From NCBI GenBank assembly GCA_915063485.1, contig CAJZDJ010000037.1, forward strand, positions 1 through 17,590: 17,590 nt of DNA. The letters are read 5' to 3'. Each line of letters opens with the position of its first letter. Within the stretch, counting starts at the first letter, position 1. Source of the stretch: an uncultured Actinomyces sp. Its GTDB lineage: Bacteria; Actinomycetota; Actinomycetes; Actinomycetales; Actinomycetaceae. A program made the translations under genes and the position numbers. Below are positions 1 through 7,839 of the stretch, one piece after another. The notes below the pieces were generated by a model. It saw nothing but the letters and a program-made list of their open reading frames with translations. It did not search any database and was not told the origin of the DNA.

Positions 1-24
1 GGCTTGCAGCATTAGCTGCAAGCC
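1..24 (-). terminator. Stem-loop after the lpdA-E2 operon
   Basis: A perfect 10-bp inverted repeat (GGCTTGCAGC / GCTGCAAGCC) with a 4-nt ATTA loop lies 31 nt beyond the E2 stop codon. It fits a Rho-independent terminator for the minus-strand operon, but the bases that would form the U tract lie outside the window, so the call rests on the stem only. Confidence 0.55.
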
Positions 25-55
25 CCCTAGAAACTGTTGGTTACAGTCCTTTGTT

Positions 56-1777
56 TTACAGTCCCAGCTCGCCGGCGAAGTCGCCCTCTTCCAGGCGCTT
101 CTTAACGGTCATCAGGTAACGGGCAGCGTCAGCGCCGTCAACCAGGCGGTGGTCGTAGGACAGAGCCAGGTAGCACACCGAGCGGATACCGATGGTTTCG
201 TTGCCATCAGCGTCACGCACCACGCGCGGCTGCTTGGTGATTGCCCCCAGGCCCAAAATAGCTACTTCAGGCTGGTTGATGATGGGGGTGTCAAACAGGG
301 CGCCACCGCTACCAGTGTTGGTAATGGTGAAGGTGGAGCCGCTCAGCTCCTGCGGGTTGACCTGGTTGTCGCGGGTGCGGGCAGCGAGGTCGTTAATACG
401 CTTAGCCAGCCCCGGAATGTTCAGGTCACCAGCGTTCTTAACCACCGGAACCAGCAGACCACGCGGGGTGTCTACGGCAATACCGATGTGCTCTACCGCG
501 TGGTAGGTAACTTCCTTGCCGTTGATAGAGGCGTTGAGCTTGGGGTGAGCCTTGAGCGCTTCGGTGGCCGCCTGCACGAAGAAAGGCAGGAAGGTCAGCT
601 TAGTGCTGTTAGCAGCCAGGAAGGCGTTCTTGGCGCGAGCACGCAGCGAAGCGATCCGGGTTACGTCAACTTCCACCACAGTGGTCAGCTGCGCAGAGGT
701 CTGCAGCGACTCGATCATGCGGGTGGAGATGACCTGACGCAGGCGGCTCATCTTCTCAGTCTTACCGCGCAAGGTGGTGTCCACAGCCGGCTTAGCGGCT
801 GCCGGCTTTGCAGAGGCCGGGGCGGGCGCCACCGGGGCCTGGACGGCAGCCTTAGCGGCGGCTTCCTGAGCAGCCTTCTCAGCGGCGATCTGGGCGGCCT
901 TAGCTTCCACATCTTCCTTGCGGATGCGGCCACCAACCCCAGAACCGGTGACGGTGCTTAGGTCTACACCCTTTTCGCGCGCCAGCTTACGTACCAGCGG
1001 GGTTACATAAGCAGAGTTAGTGACAACGCTAGGTGCCGGCTCAGCTACTGCAGCGGGAGCGGGCTCAGTTGCCACAGCAGGTGCCGGAGCTACCGGGGTG
1101 GGAGCAGCGGCAGGCGCAACCGGAGCGGGAGCCGGGGTGGGCTCTGCTGCTACAGGAGCCGCCGGGACTGGAGTAGCACCAGGAGCGCCAATGATGGCAA
1201 TAGGAGTGCCAACATCTACGGTCTCGTCCTCAGGAACCAGCAGCTTAATAACTACACCAGAGACAGGGGAGGGCACGTCGGTGTCTACCTTGTCGGTGGC
1301 TACCGATACCAGCGGCTCGTCAGCCTCAATGGTGTCGCCAACAGCCTTGTACCAAGAAGAAACGGTACCTTCAGTGACCGATTCACCCAGGGCCGGCATG
1401 GTCACCTCAGTGCCAGCGGTGTCGTTACTGGGGGCCGGTGCAGCCGGAGCCGGGGTGGGCTCTGCTGCTACAGGAGCCGGGGCAGGAGCCGGCTCGGCTA
1501 CGGGCGCCGGCGTAGCTTCAGCAGCGCCACCTAGGCCAGAGCCGTCACCAATAATGGCGATTACAGTGCCTACGTCAACGGTCTCATCTTCAGGAACCAG
1601 GATCTGCTCAACTACACCAGAGACAGGGGAGGGCACGTCAGTGTCTACCTTGTCGGTGGCTACCGATACCAGCGGTTCATCGGCTTCGACGCGCTCGCCT
1701 ACAGCCTTGTACCAAGAAGAAACGGTGCCTTCAGTTACAGATTCGCCCAGGGCGGGCATTTCAACGGAGTGTGACAT
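56..1777 (-). CDS. sucB: Dihydrolipoyl acyltransferase, E2 component of 2-oxo acid dehydrogenase (two lipoyl domains)
   Basis: This is the E2 core subunit, which moves acyl groups from a lipoyl-lysine arm to CoA in the pyruvate and/or 2-oxoglutarate dehydrogenase complex in the cytoplasm. It has 573 residues. Two nearly identical lipoyl domains (about 3-77 and 123-197) carry the TDKVDTDVPSP motif, with lipoylated Lys43 and Lys163. Ala/Pro-rich linkers separate them. A peripheral subunit-binding domain (about 257-292, YVTPLVRKLA...GGRIRKEDV) is followed by the catalytic acyltransferase domain (about 335-573) with the SYDHRLVDG motif (His543, Asp547). It starts at an ATG with an AGGA just upstream, 20 nt after the lpdA stop, so the two genes form an operon. 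In mycobacteria the equivalent protein (DlaT) serves pyruvate dehydrogenase, so the substrate is not settled by sequence and aceF/dlaT would be equally fair names. Confidence 0.93.
   Translation of the reverse strand: MSHSVEMPALGESVTEGTVSSWYKAVGERVEADEPLVSVATDKVDTDVPSPVSGVVEQILVPEDETVDVGTVIAIIGDGSGLGGAAEATPAPVAEPAPAPAPVAAEPTPAPAAPAPSNDTAGTEVTMPALGESVTEGTVSSWYKAVGDTIEADEPLVSVATDKVDTDVPSPVSGVVIKLLVPEDETVDVGTPIAIIGAPGATPVPAAPVAAEPTPAPAPVAPAAAPTPVAPAPAVATEPAPAAVAEPAPSVVTNSAYVTPLVRKLAREKGVDLSTVTGSGVGGRIRKEDVEAKAAQIAAEKAAQEAAAKAAVQAPVAPAPASAKPAAAKPAVDTTLRGKTEKMSRLRQVISTRMIESLQTSAQLTTVVEVDVTRIASLRARAKNAFLAANSTKLTFLPFFVQAATEALKAHPKLNASINGKEVTYHAVEHIGIAVDTPRGLLVPVVKNAGDLNIPGLAKRINDLAARTRDNQVNPQELSGSTFTITNTGSGGALFDTPIINQPEVAILGLGAITKQPRVVRDADGNETIGIRSVCYLALSYDHRLVDGADAARYLMTVKKRLEEGDFAGELGL
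1190..1755. repeat. DNA-level direct repeat encoding the two lipoyl domains
   Basis: The two lipoyl-domain coding segments (about 1190-1395 and 1550-1755) repeat at an exact 360-nt offset. The stretch 1251-1315 matches 1611-1675 with one mismatch (1280/1640). A second block in the linker, from about 1128 and from about 1446, repeats at a different offset of 318 nt. Synonymous positions are also conserved, which suggests recent duplication or gene conversion. Confidence 0.85.
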
Positions 1778-1797
1778 GGTCCTACTATCTACCTATC

Positions 1798-3171
1798 TCA
1801 GCCGTGGTTGTGTAAGGGCTTGCCGGCAAGTGCCATTGCGGCCTCACCGAGAGTCTCGTTCTGAGTGGGGTGGGCATGTACCAGGGCGGCGACGTCGTCG
1901 GCGTAAGCCTCCCAAGTAACCATCAGCTGGCCTTCACCTACCTGCTCACCCATGCGGGCGCCGATGGCGTGGAAGCCCACGATGGGGCCATCCTTGAGGG
2001 CTACCAGCTTGACGAAGCCCTGGGTGCCTAGGATCTGGCTCTTAGCGTTACCGGCTACGTTGAACTCACTGGTGACGACGGCGTCCGCGCCGTACTTGTC
2101 CTTAGCCTTAGCTTCGCTTAGACCCACCGAGGCAATCTCAGGCTCGCAGAAAGTCACCTTAGGTACCAGGTTGTCATCAACCGGGCGGGTTTCTAGGCCA
2201 GCAATGGTTTCAGCGACCTGAATACCCTGGGCAAAGCCACGGTGAGCTAGCTGCACGCCGGGGACAATGTCGCCCACAGCCCACACGCCAGGGACATTAG
2301 TACGGCAGTAGGCGTCGGTGAGCACGAAGCCGCGCTCCATCTTTACGCCCACCTGCTCAAAGCCCATGTTTTCGGTGACCGGGCCACGACCGACGGCGAT
2401 CAGTAGCACCTCAGCCTCGTATACGCCACCATCACGGGTGAATACCTTCACGCCGGTGGCGGTGCGCTCAACGCGCTCAAACATGGTGGAAGTCTTGAAA
2501 GCAATTTTGCGCTTGCGGAAGGCGCGCTCAAGCTGCTTAGAGATGGCCTCATCCTCATTGGGAACCAGGTGGGGCAGGCCCTCAATAATGGTGACCTGGC
2601 TGCCTAGGCTGGTCCACGCTGAAGCGAACTCAACACCAATAACGCCACCACCCAAAATGATCGCGCTGGCAGGTACGTGGTCTAGTTCCAGAGCCTGCTC
2701 ACTGGTGATAACCGGGTAGGAAATCTCCTGGCCGATAGTTTTAGAGGTAGAACCGGTAGCCAAAACCACGTTCTTACCACGGTATAGACGCCCGTCAACC
2801 TCGACGGTGTCAGCGGCAACTAGGCGTCCCCAACCGGAGACGTACTCAATGCCACGTGAGGCAATTAGACCCTGTAGGCCCTTATACATACGGTTAATAA
2901 TGCCGTCTTTGTAGGCCTTAACTTTAGGCATATCAATCCCCGTTAGCTGGGCGTTAATGCCCAGGGCGGGAGCCTCACGCAAAGAATCTACAGTTTCAGC
3001 GGCATGTAGTACTGCCTTAGTGGGCACGCAGCCTCGGTGCAAGCAGGTGCCGCCAACCTTATCGGCTTCGATAAGGGCAACCTTGAGGCCAAGCTGGGCG
3101 CCACGTAGGGCGGCAGCGTAGCCACCTGAACCAGCGCCAAGGATAACCAAGTCGTACACGGTGTCAGTCAC
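1798..3171 (-). CDS. lpdA: Dihydrolipoyl dehydrogenase (E3)
   Basis: This FAD flavoprotein reoxidises dihydrolipoyl groups on E2 and passes electrons to NAD+. It has 457 residues, normal for the family. The N-terminal FAD-binding Rossmann motif GAGSGGYAAA is at about 12-21. The redox disulfide is in GGTCLHRGCVPTK (Cys43, Cys48). A second dinucleotide-binding motif, GGGVIGVEFAS, follows in the NAD domain. The C-terminal dimerisation domain ends with the HPTQNE motif (His434, Glu439), the catalytic base pair. The start is a GTG at 3171, preceded by a clear GAGGAG about 6 nt away. It is first in the operon with the E2 gene and can also serve other lipoyl systems such as glycine cleavage. Confidence 0.96.
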   Translation of the reverse strand: MTDTVYDLVILGAGSGGYAAALRGAQLGLKVALIEADKVGGTCLHRGCVPTKAVLHAAETVDSLREAPALGINAQLTGIDMPKVKAYKDGIINRMYKGLQGLIASRGIEYVSGWGRLVAADTVEVDGRLYRGKNVVLATGSTSKTIGQEISYPVITSEQALELDHVPASAIILGGGVIGVEFASAWTSLGSQVTIIEGLPHLVPNEDEAISKQLERAFRKRKIAFKTSTMFERVERTATGVKVFTRDGGVYEAEVLLIAVGRGPVTENMGFEQVGVKMERGFVLTDAYCRTNVPGVWAVGDIVPGVQLAHRGFAQGIQVAETIAGLETRPVDDNLVPKVTFCEPEIASVGLSEAKAKDKYGADAVVTSEFNVAGNAKSQILGTQGFVKLVALKDGPIVGFHAIGARMGEQVGEGQLMVTWEAYADDVAALVHAHPTQNETLGEAAMALAGKPLHNHG

Positions 3172-3267
3172 GAAATGCTCCTCGCATTATGGGGGTCCGT
3201 CCCAACTGGGGCGGTAGGTGCATAACCCAATTGTCTCATTGTTTAACAACGAGGTGTGCCAAAATGC

Positions 3268-3301
3268 CCGGCTGATCGGGACTACAGTCCCGATCAGCCG
3301 G
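3268..3301 (-). terminator. Terminator of pepA
   Basis: A 15-bp perfect stem (CCGGCTGATCGGGAC / GTCCCGATCAGCCGG) with a 4-nt TACA loop follows the pepA stop on the minus strand. It is followed on that strand by GGCATTTTGG, which includes a short T run. It separates pepA from the lpdA-E2 operon, which therefore needs its own promoter in 3172-3267. Confidence 0.85.
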
Positions 3302-3340
3302 TGATAGTGGTCACGACATGTCGGTATTTATGTCGTTGTC

Positions 3341-4822
3341 TTAGGCTTTGGCCTCAATGAAGGCCAGCATGGTGCGTACACCCGCGCCGGTACCGCCAGG
3401 CAGGTTGTAACCCCAGGCGGCGCCGTCGTTATAAGCCGGGCCGGCCACATCCAGGTGGGCCCAAGGGGTGTCAGCCACAAATTCCTTAAGGAACAAACCA
3501 GCCTTAAGCATGCCGCCGGCGCGGTTACCCATAGTGGCGTTGGTCAGGTCAGCGAAAGGAGTGTCGTACTCGGCTGCCATGTATTCGGGCAGCGGCATGG
3601 GCCAGAAGTCCTCGCCAGCTACCTTGGCGGCTTCAACCACTTCAGTGCGGGTGCTCTCGCAGCCCATTACGCCTGAGGTGCGGTTACCTAGCGCCACAAT
3701 CTGGGCCCCGGTTAGGGTAGCAATGTCGAGCACGGCGTCAGGGTTCTCAGTTACAGCCTTTGCTAGTGCATCGGCCATAACCAGGCGGCCCTCGGCGTCG
3801 GTGTTGGTGACCTCAACCGTCTTGCCATTGAACATGGTGATTACGTCGCTAGGGCGAGTGGCGTCGTTAGCAGGCAGGTTTTCAGCCAGGGCCAACCAGC
3901 CAGTTACGTGCACATCCACACCCAAGCTGGCGGCAGCAATTACAGTACCCAGCACCGCAGCAGCGCCAGCCATATCCGACTTCATCTCAGGCATGGAGGA
4001 AGCGGGCTTAATGGATAGGCCGCCCGAGTCGAAGGTGATGCCCTTACCAATCAGGGCTACGTGGGACTTAGCGGACTTGGGGTGGTAGTCCAGCCTCACT
4101 AGACGCGGGGGGTGAATAGATCCCTTACCAACCCCAATAATGCCGCCAAAACCTTCCTTAACCAGCTGCTTTTCTTCCCACACCTGGTAGTCAACCGGCA
4201 GCTGCTTCACTGCCTGCTTGGCAAAGTTAGCGAAATCAGCAGGAACGAGCTTGTTGGGCGGGTCGTTGACCAGGTCGCGGGCAATGTTGACGCCGTTAAC
4301 TACCTTCTGGGCGCGCTCAATTTCTTCAGGGCAGGCGCCTAGAACGTAAATCTTGGCTACCGGCTCAGGTGAGGCAGGGACGCGTCGAGCCCACACATAA
4401 GCTCCCAGCAGGGCGCCTTCAGCTACCGCAACGCTGTCCTGAGCGGTTGGGGTGGGGAAAGCAATAGCAGCGCTGTCAGTGCCAGATAGCTCACGGGTAG
4501 CGCGGCCAGCGGCGCGGCGCAGAGTTTCCTGGCTCAGCTGCTGCTTACCAACCCCAACTAGCAAAACATTCTTGGCGCTCAGCCCAGAAACAATCCCTGC
4601 GGGTAGACGCAGCACCTGATCTAGCGAGGCTTTAAAGCCTAGTTCCTGAGCGGTTTCAGCCAGCGTCTGGGTAGCTGACTGGCCTAGCCCTTCCAAGCCC
4701 TTGTGCTCGGGCAGGTGTAGTACAACGCCGTCGGCGCCGGCACTCGCCAACAAGATCAAGTTATTTACCTCGACCGTGGTAAGTGCCTCTTTGGAAGCAA
4801 TTAGTTCACTCATGTCCCTCAT
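3341..4822 (-). CDS. pepA: Leucyl aminopeptidase, M17 family
   Basis: This cytosolic two-metal aminopeptidase removes N-terminal residues from peptides. It has 493 residues. The N-terminal macro-like domain (about 1-170) is divergent. The C-terminal catalytic domain has all the family landmarks: GKGITFDSGGLSIKP (metal ligands Lys260 and Asp265, catalytic Lys272), KSDMAGAAAV (Asp283) and NTDAEGRLVMADAL (Asp342, Glu344, catalytic Arg346). The ATG at 4822 has a GAGGGCGGG upstream with normal spacing. A second in-frame ATG at 4813 is possible but less well placed. The neighbouring lpdA-E2 operon recalls the pepB-dlaT neighbourhood of mycobacteria. Confidence 0.95.
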   Translation of the reverse strand: MRDMSELIASKEALTTVEVNNLILLASAGADGVVLHLPEHKGLEGLGQSATQTLAETAQELGFKASLDQVLRLPAGIVSGLSAKNVLLVGVGKQQLSQETLRRAAGRATRELSGTDSAAIAFPTPTAQDSVAVAEGALLGAYVWARRVPASPEPVAKIYVLGACPEEIERAQKVVNGVNIARDLVNDPPNKLVPADFANFAKQAVKQLPVDYQVWEEKQLVKEGFGGIIGVGKGSIHPPRLVRLDYHPKSAKSHVALIGKGITFDSGGLSIKPASSMPEMKSDMAGAAAVLGTVIAAASLGVDVHVTGWLALAENLPANDATRPSDVITMFNGKTVEVTNTDAEGRLVMADALAKAVTENPDAVLDIATLTGAQIVALGNRTSGVMGCESTRTEVVEAAKVAGEDFWPMPLPEYMAAEYDTPFADLTNATMGNRAGGMLKAGLFLKEFVADTPWAHLDVAGPAYNDGAAWGYNLPGGTGAGVRTMLAFIEAKA

Positions 4823-4909
4823 GTTACCCGCCCTCTAGGTCTTATGGGCCGTGTGGGCTGCATAGTTGCGTTAGAATTCCTGTTGGTTACAAATGGGAAA
4901 GGTATAAAC

Positions 4910-5392
4910 GTGGCTGATACTCAAGAGCGCACCCCAAGTGCCTCACCAGTGCGAACGGTTAAGGATGACCGTCGTACTGCCTATGGCTGGGGCAGGTTAA
5001 TGGTGGTGCTCTATGCGGCACTGGCGTTAGTTATCTTGATTCCGGTTTTCAATACCACCAACTATGAGCTAGGCACTTACATGGATTGGCTAGCGGTAGT
5101 GGTTTACACAGTGATTGCTGTGGCCGTGGCACACAATGGGCGACGCATGCGCATCCTAGGTGGGGTGGCTTTGACGGTGGCCACCATCCAGTGCCTGGCT
5201 GGTTTCGCTTTCAATGAAGCTACTTATGGGCGCGCCTGGGCTGGTGGCGGAGTAGCTCTAGATTATGTGCCACTGGTGGCTTGCCTGCTCGGTGCTGTGT
5301 GGATGTGGGCTTCAAACCCGCGTCGCATTGTGCAAAACGCTGAGCGCATTACCGACATCAAACGCGAGCTGGCAGAAAAAACCGCCAACTAA
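4910..5392 (+). CDS. Small four-helix integral membrane protein, function unknown
   Basis: I do not recognise this family. The product has 160 residues from the GTG at 4910, which follows a GGGAAAGG ribosome-binding site by about 7 nt. An upstream in-frame ATG at 4844 would add 22 residues but has no such site. The N-terminus (1-28) is polar and charged. Four hydrophobic segments follow, at about 29-47, 59-75, 82-101 and 117-134. The C-terminus (136-160) is a charged likely helix (PRRIVQNAERITDIKREL). It is divergent from pepA, with 87 nt between the start codons, and convergent with the S9 peptidase gene. A TAGAAT at 4872-4877 could be a -10 element, but no good -35 is seen. Confidence 0.8.
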   Translation: MADTQERTPSASPVRTVKDDRRTAYGWGRLMVVLYAALALVILIPVFNTTNYELGTYMDWLAVVVYTVIAVAVAHNGRRMRILGGVALTVATIQCLAGFAFNEATYGRAWAGGGVALDYVPLVACLLGAVWMWASNPRRIVQNAERITDIKRELAEKTAN

Positions 5393-5435
5393 ACACCAGC
5401 TGCATGGGTAAAAACTGAATAAAGCTGTACTTAAA

Positions 5436-5449
5436 ACTGTCTAGACAGT
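5436..5449. repeat. Perfect 14-nt palindrome downstream of the membrane protein gene
   Basis: ACTGTCTAGACAGT is a perfect palindrome between the convergent stop codons. It is enclosed by a wider pair of arms, AGCTGTA (5423-5429) and TACAGCT. It may be a further folded 3' end or a protein-binding site. No function can be assigned. Confidence 0.45.
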
Positions 5450-5482
5450 GACTAGTAACCAACAGTTACAGCTACAAACTAG

Positions 5483-5513
5483 TAGGGGCGTCTCCTTTTA
5501 GGAGCCGCCCCTA
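5483..5513. terminator. Shared terminator between convergent genes
   Basis: A 13-bp stem with one mismatch (TAGGGGCGTCTCC / GGAGCCGCCCCTA) has a TTTTA loop. It lies between the plus-strand stop at 5392 and the minus-strand stop at 5533. The flanks are AGCATTTG on the plus strand and CTAGTTTG on the minus strand, so it can act in both directions, although neither U tract is long. Confidence 0.75.
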
Positions 5514-5532
5514 AGCATTTGTGCTGCTAGGG

Positions 5533-7536
5533 CTACTTAAGGTTCAAGATCGCGGGGGAGTAGAGCTTCTCCTCGCGGTGGATACCCCAAACCTGGCAGT
5601 AGAAGCTGAGCTCAGCTTCTAAAGCCTTAGTGATGTTTTGAGCCAAGCGGAAACCGTGCTCTTCACCGCGGAAGATTTCCAAGGCTACCGGTAGCCCCTT
5701 AGCGTCAACCGCATCAAACATAGATTCAGCCTGGTTTACCGGCACGATCGGGTCTGAGCTACCCTGCAACAGTAGTAGCGGCGCGTTAATCTCATCAACG
5801 TGGTTGATAGGAGAACGCTGGGCCACTACCGGATCATCTAGATTCTCATAGCCAATCAGAGTTTGCAGGTAGTGCGCCTCAAACTTAGGCATCTTGCTTT
5901 GCGCCAGTAGCTTCAAGTCGGCAATGGCGTAGCGGGTGCACACCGCAGAGAACACGTCAGAGGCAGCTACAGCGTTAAGTGCGGTGAAACCACCAGCGCT
6001 AGCGCCACGCACAGCAATACGTGCGGGATCTACCAGGCCGCGCTCTACCAGGTACTTGGCGCCGCTGATTACGTCAGCAACATCCACCTCACCCCAGCGG
6101 CCATAAATTGCCTTGCGGTAGGAGGTAGAAAAACCGCTAGAACCACGGTAGTTCACGTCCAGGTAGGCAAAACCACGGCTGGTCCAGTACTGCACGTCAA
6201 GGTTGTAGGTGGGGTCGGCAACAGTGGTGGGGCCCCCGTGAACATTAACGATCAGCGGGGGGAGCTCTAAGGCGCCTTCCTCGCTTTCAACGATGTTATC
6301 GGGGTGGTAGAAGAAGCCGTGTGCTATCTGCTCATCACTGGTAGGCCAGGTTAGGGGATTAGCAAAGGCGATGGAGTGTAGGTCAGGCTCGCTGGCTCCT
6401 GAAGAACGCAGCACGGAAACCTTACCGTCAACCACCTCAATGATGGAGGGGCCATTGGTTTCGGTGGCCGCCAAAACCACTACGCGCCCACCATCGCTGG
6501 CCACATTACCAACAGGCTGCCAGCCGGTATGCCACTCTTCAAGCTCACCATTAGACAACTTGACAGTGCCCAGGTGCCACACCGCGTTACTGGCCCAAGA
6601 GGCGATTAAGTGTTCGCCGTCGAGAACATCGTAAGAGTGCAGCCCTAGCTCCCAAGCCGGACGTGAGAAGGTAGCGTCCATCGGGTGTAGGGCACGTACC
6701 CGCAGGTGCTCACCCCAGTCATCGCCGTGCACACCCAAAGGCGGGAAGCCCTCTGTGCGGTAAAGGTTGCGGTAGCCGGACTTGTTGGAGATGAAGCACA
6801 GATCTACGTTGTCAGCCCAACGCGGTTCAGAAACAGACACGCCTTCCTCGTCGGCTAGCGTGCGCTGGATCCCAATGGTGCCGTCCTCGTTGAGGTTACC
6901 TACATGCAAAGTGGAATAAGCCCACGGCATGTAGGGGCTGTTCCAGGTGATCCAGGCCAGGTGTTCGCCGTCGGGGCTGACGGTAGGGGCAGCTACAAAG
7001 TCCGCCTCAGCAAAGATGGTTTTTACTTTGGAGTCGTCACGGGCTGCAGAACCATCGAGCGGAATAGCTACCAGGGTGTTTACAGTCTCAGCCCCACGGT
7101 GGTCTTCACGTACCGCGTAGACCAGCCCACGGGCGGCGTCGATCTCTAGGTCACCATGACGCATGTCGCCGTAACCGGTCAGCGGCACTAGGCCAGCAAT
7201 GCGACGCTTTAGATCAAAACGATAGACGCGCCCATCATTGCAGTCACAAACCACAATCACGCCATTGTTAACGGCGTAAGCCTTACCGCCGTACTCGTGC
7301 ACGCGTGAACGTACATCCGCCAGCGAGCCTGAAGGCGCGGGAGGAAGAATTTCACCAATAGAACCGTCGCTGCCACGGCGCAGCAGTACTTGCCGCCCAC
7401 CTCGGTTAGAGCGGCGTTCAACCCAATAGGTGTCCGCGCCATCAATGCGCAGCTGCGACAGGTGCACGGTACGCGAAGTGATTAGCTCCGGCGTTACCGC
7501 CGATGGCCAGGTACCGTAAGGTGCTTGTTGAGTCAT
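5533..7536 (-). CDS. S9-family serine peptidase (prolyl oligopeptidase-like, acylaminoacyl-peptidase type)
   Basis: This is a cytosolic serine peptidase of the prolyl oligopeptidase class, which acts on short peptides. It has 667 residues from ATG 7536, which has GGAAG 7 nt upstream. A TTG at 7548 would add four residues and is less likely. The N-terminal part (to about 390) is a beta-propeller that gates access. The C-terminal alpha/beta hydrolase domain has NVHGGP (oxyanion region), RGASAGGF with nucleophile Ser513, SSDPIVP with Asp595, and EEHGF with His627, so the triad is complete. No signal peptide is visible. Exact substrate preference (dipeptidyl, acylaminoacyl or proline-specific) cannot be read from sequence. 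It is divergent from dxs. Confidence 0.88.
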   Translation of the reverse strand: MTQQAPYGTWPSAVTPELITSRTVHLSQLRIDGADTYWVERRSNRGGRQVLLRRGSDGSIGEILPPAPSGSLADVRSRVHEYGGKAYAVNNGVIVVCDCNDGRVYRFDLKRRIAGLVPLTGYGDMRHGDLEIDAARGLVYAVREDHRGAETVNTLVAIPLDGSAARDDSKVKTIFAEADFVAAPTVSPDGEHLAWITWNSPYMPWAYSTLHVGNLNEDGTIGIQRTLADEEGVSVSEPRWADNVDLCFISNKSGYRNLYRTEGFPPLGVHGDDWGEHLRVRALHPMDATFSRPAWELGLHSYDVLDGEHLIASWASNAVWHLGTVKLSNGELEEWHTGWQPVGNVASDGGRVVVLAATETNGPSIIEVVDGKVSVLRSSGASEPDLHSIAFANPLTWPTSDEQIAHGFFYHPDNIVESEEGALELPPLIVNVHGGPTTVADPTYNLDVQYWTSRGFAYLDVNYRGSSGFSTSYRKAIYGRWGEVDVADVISGAKYLVERGLVDPARIAVRGASAGGFTALNAVAASDVFSAVCTRYAIADLKLLAQSKMPKFEAHYLQTLIGYENLDDPVVAQRSPINHVDEINAPLLLLQGSSDPIVPVNQAESMFDAVDAKGLPVALEIFRGEEHGFRLAQNITKALEAELSFYCQVWGIHREEKLYSPAILNLK

Positions 7537-7839
7537 GGATGCTTCCAATCAACGCTCGAAACCGTTTGCGTAGCTAAAGAGTAACCGGTTTTTAGCCTCT
7601 TATACACGTTTCGATAACAAATTATCGCTATGTGAGGCACTTGCCAGGCGTCTGCGTTAAGGCCATGGCGGCACTTAATCTGCTTGGTTTCTATCTGTTC
7701 ACGGCTAGTATTAGGCCCTAGCTGGTTTGAAGCTTGAGCGATTAGCGTGGAAAATTAGCAGAGGCTTATTGCGTGGTCCCCGCCGCCTGGAACCACCAAG
7801 ACGGTCAAACGTAAGACGGTCAAGAAAGGGTCGAGACAA
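7537..7839. promoter_or_regulatory. Divergent intergenic region between the S9 peptidase and dxs genes
   Basis: No gene is seen in these 303 nt. They hold an inverted repeat, CGATAA-CAAA-TTATCG (7612-7627), just upstream of a minus-strand TATAAG (7599-7604) that could be the peptidase -10 element, so the repeat may be an operator. For dxs, TTGGTT (7684-7689) and TAGTAT (7706-7711), 16 nt apart, are a possible but imperfect promoter. A small hairpin (GTGGTCC 7773-7779 / GGAACCAC 7789-7796) lies in the dxs leader. None of these is proved. Confidence 0.4.
7798..7823 (+). repeat. 11-nt direct repeat in the dxs leader
   Basis: AAGACGGTCAA occurs at 7798-7808 and again at 7813-7823, a 15-nt period (about 1.5 helical turns), ending at the dxs ribosome-binding site (AAGAAAGGG, 7822-7830). 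The placement would allow a repressor or RNA-binding protein to act there, but it may be chance. Confidence 0.5.

Noticed and set aside
149..961. Plus-strand open frame opposite the E2 catalytic domain
   Set aside because: It shows no recognisable domain, and the opposite strand encodes clear acyltransferase motifs.
1020..1919. Long plus-strand open frame (299 codons) opposite the E2 gene
   Set aside because: It is antisense to the Ala/Pro-rich linkers and lipoyl domains, has repetitive low-complexity Ser/Thr/Gly/Ala composition, and no ribosome-binding site. The minus-strand gene explains the bias.
3313..3336. Second hairpin (ACGACAT / ATGTCGT) just after the pepA stop as a separate element
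   Set aside because: The arms are only 7 bp with a 10-nt loop, and the much stronger stem at 3268-3301 explains termination.
7759..7839. Longer dxs reading frame using the open frame upstream of 7840
   Set aside because: No ATG, GTG or TTG lies in frame between the stop at 7756 and 7840, and the family N-terminus matches the TTG start.
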